Positions 46,100-55,621 are shown, counted from the stretch's first letter. The stretch: 64,000 nt of DNA from Ensifer adhaerens (GCF_001270265.1 NZ_LGAP01000021.1:52147-116146); one strand, 5' to 3'. Numbers and translations are program-made. The notes: generated from the sequence alone by a model not told the origin.

Positions 46100-47563
46100 T
46101 CATCGAAGAAGGGTGGCTATATGCTGGAACCAGGCGACCAGCGGCGGCGGCAGGTAGATGCCTGCGCCCAGCACGAGCGCCAGATGGGAATACATCGGTA
46201 TGTAGGAAGCCTCGGCCGGTGCCGTGCTGCCGCGCGGCTGTCCGAAGGCGACCCCGGTGAGCCGCAGCAGCAACGCACCGAAGGCGATCAGAAGGCCGAA
46301 GACGAGCGGAATGGCAAGCAGGGGCTGCCGGGCGAACGTGGAGCTCACGACCAGGAACTCGCTCATGAAAATCCCCAGCGGCGGCAAGCCGGCAATGGCA
46401 ACGACACCGATCACCAGGCCCCAGCCAAGCCCCGGATGCGTTTCGGTGAGGCCGCGGATGCTGGAAAGCCTTTGCGTTCCCTTGATCTGTGCGATGTGGC
46501 CGACAGCAAAGAAGATCGCCGATTTGGTGAGCGAGTGCATGACCATGTGCAGCAGTCCGGCAAAATTGGCGACCGGCCCGCCCATGCCGAAGGCAAAAAC
46601 GATGATGCCCATATGCTCGATGGAGGAATAGGCGAACAGGCGTTTGATGTCGCGGCGGCGGTAGAGCATGAACGCGGCGAAGACGAGTGATATGAGCCCC
46701 ATCGTCATCATCAACGGCCCGGCGGCGATCGCCTCAGGACTGGCGGCAAGCAGGATCTTGAAGCGCAGGACGGCATAGAGCGCGACATTCAGCAGGAGGC
46801 CCGAGAGCACCGCCGAGATCGGTGTCGGCCCCTCGGCGTGCGCGTCGGGCAGCCAGGCATGCAAGGGCGCAAGCCCGACCTTGGTGCCATAGCCGAGCAG
46901 CAGAAACACGAAGGCGACATTGAGGAGAGCCGGGTCGAAGGCGGCAGCGTGCGTAATCAGGAGGGTCCAGACCATCGCATCATAGCCTTCGCCGACGACA
47001 GGCTGCGCGGCCATATAGACGAGGATGGTGCCGAACAGCGCAAACGCGATGCCGACGCTTCCCAGAATGAAATATTTCCACGCGGCTTCGAGCGCTTCGT
47101 GCGTGCGGTAGATGCCGACCATCAGCACGGTCGTCAGCGTCGCAAGCTCGACAGCGACCCACATCAGGCCGATATTGTTCGACACGAATGCGAGATTCAT
47201 GCCGAACATCATGATCTGATACATGGCGTGGTAGAAGCGAAGGTTTGCGGGCGTCAGCCGGCCGGTTTCCAGTTCATGTGCGATGTAGCTGGCGCTGAAG
47301 ATGCTGGTGGTGAAACCTACGAAGGCGTTGAGGACGATGAAGACGATGTTGAGATCGTCGACGAGGAGATACAGTCCCGGTATCGGCCTTGCGGTCACGA
47401 GCAGCGAAAGAGCGGCAAGCAGGGTCAGCAGGCTCGCGATGACGTTCAGCCGAGCCGTCAGCCGATAGCCGGGCAGGAGCGCCAGCAGGACAGCGGCGGC
47501 GACCGGTATCAGGAGAACGGCGGTGACCGCATCGAATGCCAAGAGGGGGAAGAGAGCGTTCAT
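46100..47563 (-). CDS. hyfF: HyfF-like proton-translocating antiporter subunit
   Basis: A 487-residue polytopic membrane protein of the NuoL/M/N-MrpD family with about 14 membrane segments. The antiporter-core Lys/Glu and His residues are in helices around GYGTKVGLAPLHAWLPDAH and LFAYSSIEHMGIIVFAFGMGG. It forms one of the ion-pumping subunits. ATGA overlap with hyfE. Confidence 0.92.
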   Translation of the reverse strand: MNALFPLLAFDAVTAVLLIPVAAAVLLALLPGYRLTARLNVIASLLTLLAALSLLVTARPIPGLYLLVDDLNIVFIVLNAFVGFTTSIFSASYIAHELETGRLTPANLRFYHAMYQIMMFGMNLAFVSNNIGLMWVAVELATLTTVLMVGIYRTHEALEAAWKYFILGSVGIAFALFGTILVYMAAQPVVGEGYDAMVWTLLITHAAAFDPALLNVAFVFLLLGYGTKVGLAPLHAWLPDAHAEGPTPISAVLSGLLLNVALYAVLRFKILLAASPEAIAAGPLMMTMGLISLVFAAFMLYRRRDIKRLFAYSSIEHMGIIVFAFGMGGPVANFAGLLHMVMHSLTKSAIFFAVGHIAQIKGTQRLSSIRGLTETHPGLGWGLVIGVVAIAGLPPLGIFMSEFLVVSSTFARQPLLAIPLVFGLLIAFGALLLRLTGVAFGQPRGSTAPAEASYIPMYSHLALVLGAGIYLPPPLVAWFQHIATLLR

Positions 47564-48228
47564 TTCCGCCTTCTCCCCTTGAAATCATCGAGCGCACGAA
47601 CATCGACGGTGTCAAACCTCTCGCGGATGCGAAACAGGAAAACGCCGATCACAATGAAGGCGATCAAGATCGAGAAGGCGACGCTGATCTCGACGACCAG
47701 CGGCATGCCCTTTGCGCCGGTCGCGGCGAGCACGAGCCCGTTCTCGAGCGACATGAACCCGACGACCTGGCTGACGGCGTTGCGGCGCGTGACCATCACC
47801 AGGAGCCCGAGAAGCAGAACCGACAGCGCGAAGGCAAGATCTTCGCGCGCCAAAGGATTGGCTTCAGGCGTGACGCGCAGCATGACCACCATCGCCAGTG
47901 CGACAAGTCCGATACCGGCCAGCATCGTCGGGCCGATACCGACGACGGTCTCGATCTCACGGTGGATGCCGAGCTGCCGGATCATGCGGTGGAGCGCAAC
48001 GGGGATGATGACGGCCTTGAAGACGAGCGCAATCGCTGCCGTCACATAGAGATGTGGAGCATCCTGGACGAAAGCCTGCCAGGCCACCGACAGCGTCAGC
48101 ACCATTGAATGCAACGCAAAGACGTTGAGCAGCGCATAAAGGCGATCCTGATACAGCATCATCATGCTGACCAGGACCAGGCCACCGGCAAACATGTGCG
48201 CAATATCGAAAACAAGGCCGCTCATCAC
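47560..48228 (-). CDS. hyfE: HyfE-like membrane subunit
   Basis: A 222-residue polytopic protein of the HyfE family (distant NuoK/MrpC relative) with about seven hydrophobic segments, including FMSLENGLVLAATGAKGMP. Overlaps both neighbours by 4 bp. Part of the membrane arm. Confidence 0.9.
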   Translation of the reverse strand: MMSGLVFDIAHMFAGGLVLVSMMMLYQDRLYALLNVFALHSMVLTLSVAWQAFVQDAPHLYVTAAIALVFKAVIIPVALHRMIRQLGIHREIETVVGIGPTMLAGIGLVALAMVVMLRVTPEANPLAREDLAFALSVLLLGLLVMVTRRNAVSQVVGFMSLENGLVLAATGAKGMPLVVEISVAFSILIAFIVIGVFLFRIRERFDTVDVRALDDFKGRRRK

Positions 48229-49181
48229 AGGCTCCTCGAGACGAACAGCAGGAGGGTGGCGAGCAGGCCAAGCATGAGTGCCGCACCGAGGAACTCCGGC
48301 ACCCGGAAGATCCTCATCTTGGCGGTGGCGGTTTCGAACAGGGCAAGCAGCGTGCCGCCGACCGCAAGCTTGGCGAGGTAGGCGAGCAGGCCGACCAGGT
48401 AGGCGGCGAGACCGGCCTCCAGGACAGCAAGTTTCCAGGGGACGAACATGCAGGCGATCAGGGAGATGTAGAGCTGCAGCTTGAGAGAGGCGGCCAGTTC
48501 GATCATCGCGAGATGCCGCCCGGAATATTCAAGCACCATGGCCTCATGCACCATGGTGAGTTCGAGGTGTGTCGCCGGGTTGTCGACTGGGATGCGGGCA
48601 TTCTCGGCAATCGCTACCATGATGAGAGCGATCAGCGCGATCCCGAGCGAAACGCGTAACCCCACCTGTGGAGAGGTCATGAAGGCGGCGATGGTGGAAA
48701 GCTGGGTCGAGCCGGCGACGAGGGCAAGCGTAAAGATGATGAGCAGCATCGCCGGCTCGGCAAGCGTCGCGATCATCACTTCGCGGCTCGAGCCGATGCC
48801 GCCGAAGCTAGTGCCGACATCCATGCCGGCAAGTGCCAGAAAGAAGCGACCGCTGCCAAGCAGGGCGATGATGGCGATCAGGTCTGCGGTCCAGCTGAAC
48901 ATAAGGCCCGTAGCGAAGGTGGGGATGATCGCCGCCGCAACCCAGGTGACCGCGAAAATCACATAAGGGGTCACCCGGAACAGCCAGGACGCATTCTCTG
49001 CCAGCACCACTTCCTTGCGCAGAAGCCGCAAGATGTCGCGGTAGGGCTGGATAACGGACGGCCCCTGCCTGCGCAGCAATCGCGACTTGACCTTGCGGAT
49101 GAAGCCGGTCAGCAGCGGTGCCAGCAACACGACCGTTACCATCTGGACTGCCTGGACGAGGAGGGCGGAGATCACGACCAT
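48225..49181 (-). CDS. hyfC: HyfC/NuoH-like membrane subunit
   Basis: A 318-residue homologue of NuoH with eight membrane helices. RLLRRQGPSVIQPYRDILRLLRKE and ARIPVDNPATHLELTMVHEAMVLEYSGR are hallmark cytoplasmic loops that form the quinone-site entrance in complex I. It connects the peripheral subunits to the pump subunits. Overlaps hyfB by 10 bp. Confidence 0.93.
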   Translation of the reverse strand: MVVISALLVQAVQMVTVVLLAPLLTGFIRKVKSRLLRRQGPSVIQPYRDILRLLRKEVVLAENASWLFRVTPYVIFAVTWVAAAIIPTFATGLMFSWTADLIAIIALLGSGRFFLALAGMDVGTSFGGIGSSREVMIATLAEPAMLLIIFTLALVAGSTQLSTIAAFMTSPQVGLRVSLGIALIALIMVAIAENARIPVDNPATHLELTMVHEAMVLEYSGRHLAMIELAASLKLQLYISLIACMFVPWKLAVLEAGLAAYLVGLLAYLAKLAVGGTLLALFETATAKMRIFRVPEFLGAALMLGLLATLLLFVSRSL

Positions 49182-51193
49182 AGCGCCAGCACCAGGAGCA
49201 GGACGACGAGCGCCAGGAAGACCAGGCTCAGATAACGCCTGATGGTGAGAAATTGCAGGTGATTGAGCTTTTCTGCGATAAATCCGACGGCGCCGGCGAT
49301 CGGTACGTAAAGCCCGTCCCAGATCAGATCACGTGATACGACGGCAAGACGCGCCGGCCGCAGATCGCCCGGCGCCGGCATGTCGACCCGTTCGCGGGCT
49401 TGGAAGGCGAGTGTGCCGAAAACCCGCCTGATGGGCTGGGCGAAGCTGCCGGCGGTATATTGCGTTGCAGGGTCGGCTTCGGGGAAGCCGCAGTCCCAGG
49501 CGGGCGCCCGCCGCAGAGCCCGCGAGGCGAAGCGGTGGACGAGATAGGCCGTAAGCGACGCCGAGAATGCGGTGAACAGGAAAACGAGCAGGCCATTATA
49601 GGAACTGCGGGTCTCAGTTATCGGTACGATCGAAAGCCATGGCACCCCCATCTGCACCGGCATCCTGGCGCCGATCAGGGAGAGAGTGACAGGTGCGAGA
49701 CCGTCCATGACGATCCCAGGCAGAATGCCGGCGAGAAGGCACAATGCAGCCAGCACGAACATGGCGGCAAGCGAGAGGCGGTCGACCTCCCGCGCTTGCC
49801 CGGCGACGAGCGTTCGTGGGCGCCCAAGGAAGGTCACGCCGAATGCCTTGACGAAACAGGCAGCTGTGAGTGCCGCCGACAATGCCAGCAAGCCACCGAT
49901 AGCCGGTATGATGATCTTCAGCCCCCATTGCGGCAGCTCGGGGCTTTGAAGGACGGCCTGGAAGGCCAGCCATTCCGAAGCAAAACCGTTGAGCGGCGGC
50001 AGAGCCGAGATTGCTACGCAGCCGACAAGAAACGCGAAACTGGTGAACGGCATGCGATGGATGAGACCGCCCAGTTTCTCCATGTCCCGTTCGCCGGTCG
50101 CCACCAGCACGGCGCCGGCGCCGAAGAAGAGTAGGCTCTTGAAGAACGAGTGGTTGAGAACGTGGAACAGAGCAGCGGTGAGCGCCAATGCCGCCGCCAA
50201 TCCCATGCCATTCGCGGCAAAGGCGAGTGCAAGCCCGAGGCTGACGAAGATAACGCCGATATTCTCGATCGTGCTATAGGCGAGAAGGCGCTTGAGATCC
50301 TTCTCCATCAACGCGTGCAGGATGCCCAGGACTGCGGTCGCGCCGCCGAAGAGCAGCACGACAACGCTTGACCACGCCGCTGGTGTGCCGAGCAGGTCGA
50401 AGACAACCCGGATGAAGCCGTAGACGGCGACCTTGGTCATGACACCGCTCATGAGTGCCGAAACATGGCTCGGCGCGGCCGGATGTGCCAGCGGCAACCA
50501 GACATGCAATGGCACGAGCCCTGCCTTGGAGCCGGCGCCGAGCAACAGGAGAACGAGCACGATACCGGCTGTAGACGACGTCTGCTCGGTAGCGCGCATA
50601 ACGGCGAAATCGTAACTGCCTTCGGGACCGGCAAGCAGGCCGAATGCTAGGAGCAGGGCCAGCGTGCCGAAGCTCGCCATGACGATATAGAGGTAACCTG
50701 CGTTCCGGTTGCCGGCGGCCCGATGGTGCGCCATCACCAGTGCCCACGAGGCCAGCGACATGAATTCCCACGAGAGCAGGAAGGTAAAGGCATCGTCCGC
50801 CAGAACCACGAGGTTCATGCCAGCGAGAAAGGCTGGGAAAAATGGCAGCACCCGTTGCGGCGCATGTTCGTGATGGCCGTAGCCGAGGCCGTAGAGACTG
50901 GCGAGAGCGCCCCCGAAATTGATGACCACGAGGAAGAAGGCGGCAAGCGCGTCGAGCCGGAAATGGGCTCCCAACCAAGGCAAACCGAGGGGGAGGGTGA
51001 GCGTTGATGCCGAGGTGGGAGAGATAGCCGCAACAAGTTGGACGAGCGCGGTCGCAACGGCGATACTCGAAACAACAAGGCTTGTGCCGTAGATCACCTG
51101 TGTCGCCCGGTCGGACCGCGCAGCTAGGATCGCCAGGATCGCCGTTCCCAAAAAAGCCGTCGCACATAACAGCATGACGACAGCCGGCGTCAT
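49172..51193 (-). CDS. hyfB: HyfB-like proton-translocating antiporter subunit
   Basis: A 673-residue NuoL-family membrane protein of HyfB length, with about 16 segments and a lateral C-terminal helix. Antiporter motifs include GAGSKAGLVPLHVWLPLAHPAAPSH and LLAYSTIENIGVIFVSLGLA. It is the second ion-pumping subunit of the complex. The start overlaps the HTH regulator gene by 4 bp, so regulator and complex are cotranscribed. Confidence 0.93.
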   Translation of the reverse strand: MTPAVVMLLCATAFLGTAILAILAARSDRATQVIYGTSLVVSSIAVATALVQLVAAISPTSASTLTLPLGLPWLGAHFRLDALAAFFLVVINFGGALASLYGLGYGHHEHAPQRVLPFFPAFLAGMNLVVLADDAFTFLLSWEFMSLASWALVMAHHRAAGNRNAGYLYIVMASFGTLALLLAFGLLAGPEGSYDFAVMRATEQTSSTAGIVLVLLLLGAGSKAGLVPLHVWLPLAHPAAPSHVSALMSGVMTKVAVYGFIRVVFDLLGTPAAWSSVVVLLFGGATAVLGILHALMEKDLKRLLAYSTIENIGVIFVSLGLALAFAANGMGLAAALALTAALFHVLNHSFFKSLLFFGAGAVLVATGERDMEKLGGLIHRMPFTSFAFLVGCVAISALPPLNGFASEWLAFQAVLQSPELPQWGLKIIIPAIGGLLALSAALTAACFVKAFGVTFLGRPRTLVAGQAREVDRLSLAAMFVLAALCLLAGILPGIVMDGLAPVTLSLIGARMPVQMGVPWLSIVPITETRSSYNGLLVFLFTAFSASLTAYLVHRFASRALRRAPAWDCGFPEADPATQYTAGSFAQPIRRVFGTLAFQARERVDMPAPGDLRPARLAVVSRDLIWDGLYVPIAGAVGFIAEKLNHLQFLTIRRYLSLVFLALVVLLLVLALWS

Positions 51194-51510
51194 GGGTGCG
51201 CCCTCGGTCTGCGCACTGTTCCCGGCAATTTGGAGGGTTTCCGCTGCAAGGGCTCGACGTTGGCGTTTGCCTTCAGCCGCACCCCGCGTCCACCACCCTC
51301 GCTGACCGCTCCCTCACTGATCACCTCGATCCCGGCGGCCTCCAAGGCTGCAAGCAGCCGCATCAGCGTATCTACATTGCCGCGAACCACATGGGCGCTT
51401 GCCTCCATGCGCTGGATGGTCGGCACCGAAACCCCGGCCAAGTCGGCCAGATGGCGCTGGTCGATGCCGAGAAGGGCCCTGGCGGCCCGCAACTGAGCGG
51501 CAGTAATCAC
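51190..51510 (-). CDS. HTH (XRE-like) regulator heading the hyf operon
   Basis: A 106-residue HTH protein: MITAAQLRAARALLGIDQ, LADLAGVSVPTIQRMEAS, then EAAGIEVISEGAVSEGGGRGVR, with a basic tail. It is a paralogue of the protein at 41015-41287. First gene of the transcript and coupled to hyfB by ATGA. A TATTGAT/ATCAATA repeat upstream suggests autoregulation of the whole operon. Confidence 0.87.
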   Translation of the reverse strand: MITAAQLRAARALLGIDQRHLADLAGVSVPTIQRMEASAHVVRGNVDTLMRLLAALEAAGIEVISEGAVSEGGGRGVRLKANANVEPLQRKPSKLPGTVRRPRAHP

Positions 51511-51566
51511 GATTCAACCATCGCTTATGTTACTCAGGCTCTGATATTTGAAGTCTACGGCCTCCT

Positions 51567-51587
51567 TATTGATGTTTCAAATCAATA
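51567..51587. promoter_or_regulatory. inverted repeat before the hyf operon (putative operator)
   Basis: TATTGAT (51567-51573), 7 nt, ATCAATA (51581-51587) is a perfect 7-bp inverted repeat 57 bp before the HTH start. It shares arms and the neighbouring GT with the repeat at 41335-41356. Confidence 0.6.
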
Positions 51588-51757
51588 TTGCGAGGTCGCG
51601 AAGATTACGCGCGCTTGGCGCGCCGCAAAAGCCATGAATGTAAGCTCAATTGTCCCGCCCACCGGACCGCCCGGCGAGCGTAATGGATCAGGACGCCGGT
51701 ATCATGCCAAGGCGGAAGTGATATGATGTCAACTTCGCCGAACCATGGGAGGTGGGA

Positions 51758-52129
51758 ATGCGTAGTCTTGTACTCGCCCTTGCTGTCGGAATGCTTTTCG
51801 TCTCGGACGCGGCGGCGGAGGAACCAAATGTCTTCCACACGGCACATTTCAACGACGACACGGTCGTCAGCCTTGGTCTCGTCAGCAATCAGGCTGCGCA
51901 ACGGCCAGGCTATGATTTCGACGTCCTGATATCGCTGTCATCGAAACATGACACGGACGGGACCATCTACAACGACCCAGGAAAGCATCGGGCACTCGTC
52001 AGATGTGGCGATCCCGCCAGGGTCTCCGTCCGCGGTGTCGACTACCCGGTGCGGACGTCGGACCCGGGAAGTCCGGGCGACTGGAAGGCCGATCTCTGGA
52101 GGGCGGTCTGCGTGTTTCCCGTCTCGTAG
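51758..52129 (+). CDS. secreted hypothetical protein
   Basis: A 123-residue protein with a signal peptide (MRSLVLALAVGMLFVSDAAA). The mature part contains two cysteines (VRCGDPA and AVCVFP) that may form a disulfide, and no recognised domain. ATG at 51758 has GGGAGGTGGGA directly upstream, which decides the start. Divergent from the hyf operon. Confidence 0.7.
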   Translation: MRSLVLALAVGMLFVSDAAAEEPNVFHTAHFNDDTVVSLGLVSNQAAQRPGYDFDVLISLSSKHDTDGTIYNDPGKHRALVRCGDPARVSVRGVDYPVRTSDPGSPGDWKADLWRAVCVFPVS

Positions 52130-52199
52130 TTTGATAGTTCGCCGGATTCAGTGAACTCGGCTTCGCGGCGCCCATCGGGGAAAAAGATTTGTCCTGCGG

Positions 52200-52765
52200 C
52201 CTCAAGCGGGCCAATCACGGACTTTTCCTGGTGGCCCTCGGCGCGGCCAGCGGCCTCGAATGAGCAGCATGAGCGCAAGCACGAAAAGCAGATGATCGAG
52301 GCCCGAGAGTATGTGGTCGACGCCCAGCAGGAAATAGGTCTGGGCGGCCTCGAGGCTGGTCTGTGCGCCGGCTGCGGTGAACGAGGGCGCGTCCGGCATG
52401 AGGCGTACGACCTCCGTGTTGCCGTTCTCGTATTCGATGCGGACGAGCGCTTCGGTCATAGTCGACTTGACGCCGTTGATGCCGATCTCGCCGCCCCTCA
52501 ATCCCCCCGCGCAGGCGACGGTCCATCGCTCCAGATAGGCTCCGCCCTCGATCGACCTCGCCGGTTCGGCTTTTTCGATGCACGGCTTCGGCAGACTTGC
52601 ATAGAGTCCAAGACGCATGTCGCCCTGCGCCGACACCTTCCAGACGACGGCGAACTCGTCACTCGCTGTTTCGCGCATGTCGAGTTAGGCCGGCCGGATC
52701 TCATGGGCCATGCCGGGTGCGGCCAGCAACCGCCGGGATGAGCACGGCCAGCAGTGCGCCAAGCT
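52200..52765 (-). pseudogene. hupE: HupE/UreJ-family membrane protein, decayed
   Basis: Reading minus, an N-terminal signal-like stretch MTQLGALLAVLIPAV is out of frame with AHEIRPA, then a stop (expected Tyr), then LDMRETASDEFAVVWKVSAQG and the first membrane block YFLLGVDHILSGLDHLLFVLALMLLIRGRW. The rest of the family membrane domain is absent. One frameshift, one nonsense codon and a C-terminal truncation mark it as dead. HupE/UreJ proteins take up nickel or cobalt. Confidence 0.75.
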
Positions 52766-52876
52766 GCGTCATGGGCCGGTTTCCGCGCCGGACAGGCTTT
52801 CATGAACAAGGATCGCTCGATGCGGCCGAGTTCCCGCAGGGCTTTTGCCAACTGGCTCGGGTTCGGCGACGCTGCC

Positions 52877-53253
52877 AGGTCCGACGTGAGGACGGCAAAT
52901 GCCAATGTGACCGTGAAAGAGTTCAGGGCCGCGTTTCCGATCGGATCGACCCAGCGCGTCATCATCGTGGACGAGCAGGGAAAATACGCCGGCCTTATCA
53001 TAGTGCCTGATCTACACTCCGACCCGGAGCGGCGCATCGCCGAACTCGCCGCCATAAGAATGCTCTCCTGCTCCCAAATATGAATGCGAAGCAGGCCTCG
53101 GCGATATTCGACGATGCCGAGAGCGAAGAGCTCGCCGTCATCAATAACAACATTGAACGTCGAGTGATCGGTCTGTTGACGGAAAGTCATACACTACGTC
53201 GCTACAGCGAAGAGCTTGAGAAGCGGCGGCGCGAACTGTCGGGGGAGGTATGA
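52877..53253 (+). pseudogene. ClC-type chloride channel, C-terminal CBS fragment
   Basis: SDVRTANANVTVKEFRAAFP, IGSTQRVIIVDEQGKYAGLI and VPDL form the first CBS domain in one frame. After a frameshift near 53060, MNAKQASAIFDDAESEELAV, RRVIGLLTESHTLRRYSEEL and ELSGEV continue the second CBS domain to a natural stop at 53251-53253. The membrane part of the channel is missing. The fragment resembles the C-terminus of bacterial ClC channels with CBS pairs. Confidence 0.7.
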
Positions 53254-53405
53254 TGAGCGCCCGAGTTTCGCCAGCGAACCGATGGAACAGCCGCTTGCCG
53301 CGCCGATCTGTTCGACCAGAGGAGCGCGCAAATTCGGCGTGCTTGTTCATTGACTAATTCCGCATCCATCGGCGATGCTGTCGCGGGCTGAAGAATGGGG
53401 TAGAA

Positions 53406-53759
53406 ATGACTTACGAGTGGCAGAAAACTCTCCTGACCGAGGAGGATCTTGCGAAGCGAGCGGCTGTGACAGTGCCCAGAATGCTGGCGCATCCAGCAGT
53501 CACCTTCGATCAGCTGTCTCGACTTCGCGGTCACATCGACGACTGCATCGCGAGGCTCGAGCATCTCGTCACCGATATGGAAGTCGCTGGCACCGATCAG
53601 GCCTGGATCGACGTAGCCGAGGCGATAGATGGGCTCTGGAGAAACGTGGTGCTCGATGTGGCCGGGAGGGTGCGATCGTTCGAGACAGCTTCCGTTGATG
53701 TTCGACATGCATCAACCGAAAGTCCTGACGCAAATACGGGAGTTTCTGCTGTTTGGTAG
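53406..53759 (+). CDS. hypothetical protein
   Basis: A 117-residue, mainly helical cytoplasmic protein (FDQLSRLRGHIDDCIARLEH, WIDVAEAIDGLWRNVVLDVA) without recognised domain. GGGGTAGAA precedes the ATG at 53406. It lies in a region full of decayed genes, so it may itself be a remnant. Confidence 0.5.
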   Translation: MTYEWQKTLLTEEDLAKRAAVTVPRMLAHPAVTFDQLSRLRGHIDDCIARLEHLVTDMEVAGTDQAWIDVAEAIDGLWRNVVLDVAGRVRSFETASVDVRHASTESPDANTGVSAVW

Positions 53760-54138
53760 CAGACCCGTTGATGTCACTGCTGACCGCCGCCGAGCGGATA
53801 CGAGGGATATCGGATGAAGTCGTCATCCATTTGCGGTCCGGTACCGCCGTTCATGTCGCATATTTCCTGCAAGCTCACGGGCTTCGGCAAGAAAGTCTGC
53901 GGGTAGATACCCATCAGGCTGACGAGCCTTGCTCCTTCATCTTCGGCTTCTTCAATGGGCCGGAATTCGGGTGCCGGAGCGCGCTTCTGATTCGGTCGCC
54001 GGTGGTCTCCTGAAGCTCAGGTTCTGCCATTGGCACAGCAACGTTCGTCCGACTGACGCGCCGTGAGGTAAATGACGATGAAAATTGTCTGTCGCTTCCT
54101 GGTCGCCGCGACTTTCGGCGTTCCCTGAATCGAGCGGC
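53760..54138. other. gap without a supported gene
   Basis: 379 bp between the hypothetical gene and the DksA-like fragment. Short frames exist but have no ribosome site or family resemblance. Probably degraded sequence. Confidence 0.4.
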
Positions 54139-54291
54139 TCACGGTGCATCCCTCACGCATCGTTCGGATGGCGCGTCGATCTCCCGCCGCCGCACCTCGA
54201 TTGCTTCCCGGCAGTCGGTGCAACACCCGTACTCGCCGTCCCGGATGCGCGACAACGCCCGCTCTATCGCGACTCGCGGCTAATCAGCCGT
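54139..54291 (-). pseudogene. DksA/TraR-type zinc-finger fragment
   Basis: The minus strand encodes VAIERALSRIRDGEYGCCTD, CREAIEVRRREIDAPSERCV and a stop, matching the C-terminal zinc finger of DksA/TraR proteins (GEYGxCxDC ... RC). It is open only back to a stop about 150 nt upstream and has no start, so only the C-terminal 49 codons survive. The second CxxC is reduced to a single Cys. Confidence 0.5.
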
Positions 54292-54369
54292 CTATTTTGC
54301 TGATGATTAGCCACCAAAGGAGTTGCGCCCATCGTGCGGCTCTCTCATCGTACGTTCCTCGCCATGCGT

Positions 54370-54990
54370 TCAATCGAGCGGCCGCTTTTCCGGACGCGGT
54401 TCCACGCGCGCGGGACCGACGGGGCGGCTTTTGAGGTTCGACAATGACGTCTTCGTCACCGTGCCCTCCGTGATGGAGAGCACGCTGTCGAAGAATTCTT
54501 CACCGTTTGAGGATTTCGGGGGCGTGGCGTCGTGCATGACGCTGATTACCGACGCGCCCGGACAATTGTCCCGGATGGCCTCGTGAAACGCAACCGTCGC
54601 GTCGATATCGAGCGCACTGGTCGGTTCGTCGAGAAGCAAGAGCCCCGGACGCTGCAGCAAGATTCGCGATAGGATGAGTTTTTGCTTTTGGCCGCCGAAG
54701 CTGGTCCCAGCTTTGATTGGCCCGACCCTCTTGGGCAAGGTGGCCGACTAGACCAGCAAGATCGGCTCTGCGCAGCGCCGCGGCGGCCTCGGCGTCCGAA
54801 TGAGCCTCAACGGGATCGTGCAGGCAGATCAGTGCCTTTAGCGAGATCGGCGGCAGCTTTACGTCCTGCGCGGCATAGAAGGTCCGCACGTTCCTGGGCC
54901 AAACGATCGTGCCGCGGCCATGCGGCGACATCCAGTCGACGTCTTTCACCCAGCCTTTGCTTCTCTCCCGCGGGCGTTTGGTTTGGCTTG
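54370..54990 (-). pseudogene. ABC transporter ATPase-domain fragment
   Basis: GRGTIVWPRNVRTFYAAQDV and LPPISLKALICLHDP, then HSDAEAAAALRRADLAGLV, match the region after Walker A of an SbmA/YddA-type exporter ATPase. A frameshift near 54725 leads into SFGGQKQKLILSRILLQRPG and LLLLDEPTSALD, the signature and Walker B. Walker A and the membrane domain are missing. The pseudogene ends in an acidic tail with stop at 54370. Confidence 0.65.
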
Positions 54991-55101
54991 CGGGCAGCGT
55001 TCTGATGCAGGCAGGCCCCATTTTCAGCCAGAAGTCCGGCGCGACGCATGTAAAAGCCGCTATTGTGAATTTTGGCACACGACCGCTGCCAATCGCAGAC
55101 T

Positions 55102-55620
55102 TCAGCGGTTACTCGTCGAGAGGGGGCGGCCCACGATCCAGTTGTCGAACGCCAACCTGCCCGACCCCCCGGTAATGACACCGAGAGCCATCGCCGCCCA
55201 GGTCAGATGAATGGGCCATCCGTCGGGCACGGTGAGCTGAATGACGATCGTCATCGCGAGCAGACCGAACGCGGCAAGCCGCGTTGCCAATCCCAGGACC
55301 AGCAGGGTCGGCAACATTACCTCCGCGCAAGCGACCACAAAGGCCATCACGGCCGGGGCCGGGAAATCATAGGGCCCGCCCGGCAGATGCAATTTGAACT
55401 CCGACGTAAAGAGAAGAATGGCAACATCGTTCAGTTGCAGGACGCCGTCCCACTTGCTCATGCCGGAGCGCCAGAAAGGCACCGCAAGGCCGAAGCGCAG
55501 GGCAAGCTGGGCAAGCGAGGCGGGTGCCCCCGCGGCAATCAGGCCATCGATCCGGGCGGGGCAGCCTGTCGCCCCCCGGGGTACGGGATTGTCGAAGAAT
55601 TTTTGTATGGAAGTCAGCAT
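55102..55620 (-). CDS. DoxX-family membrane protein of the bufferin cluster
   Basis: A 172-residue DoxX-family protein with four membrane helices, e.g. PAPAVMAFVVACAEVMLPTLLV and LAAFGLLAMTIVIQLTV. DoxX proteins commonly close DUF692/DUF2063/DUF2282 operons (BufD/HvfD position), where a redox or transport role is suspected. ATG at 55620 has GGAGG 5 bp upstream and follows the bufC stop by 1 bp. Last gene of the operon. Confidence 0.9.
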   Translation of the reverse strand: MLTSIQKFFDNPVPRGATGCPARIDGLIAAGAPASLAQLALRFGLAVPFWRSGMSKWDGVLQLNDVAILLFTSEFKLHLPGGPYDFPAPAVMAFVVACAEVMLPTLLVLGLATRLAAFGLLAMTIVIQLTVPDGWPIHLTWAAMALGVITGGSGRLAFDNWIVGRPLSTSNR

Positions 55621-55621
55621 C

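Noticed and set aside
44023..51193. Functional hydrogenase 4 (formate hydrogenlyase)
   Set aside because: HyfG lacks the NiFe cysteines, and there are no maturation genes, no HyfA/H ferredoxin-like subunits and no formate dehydrogenase.
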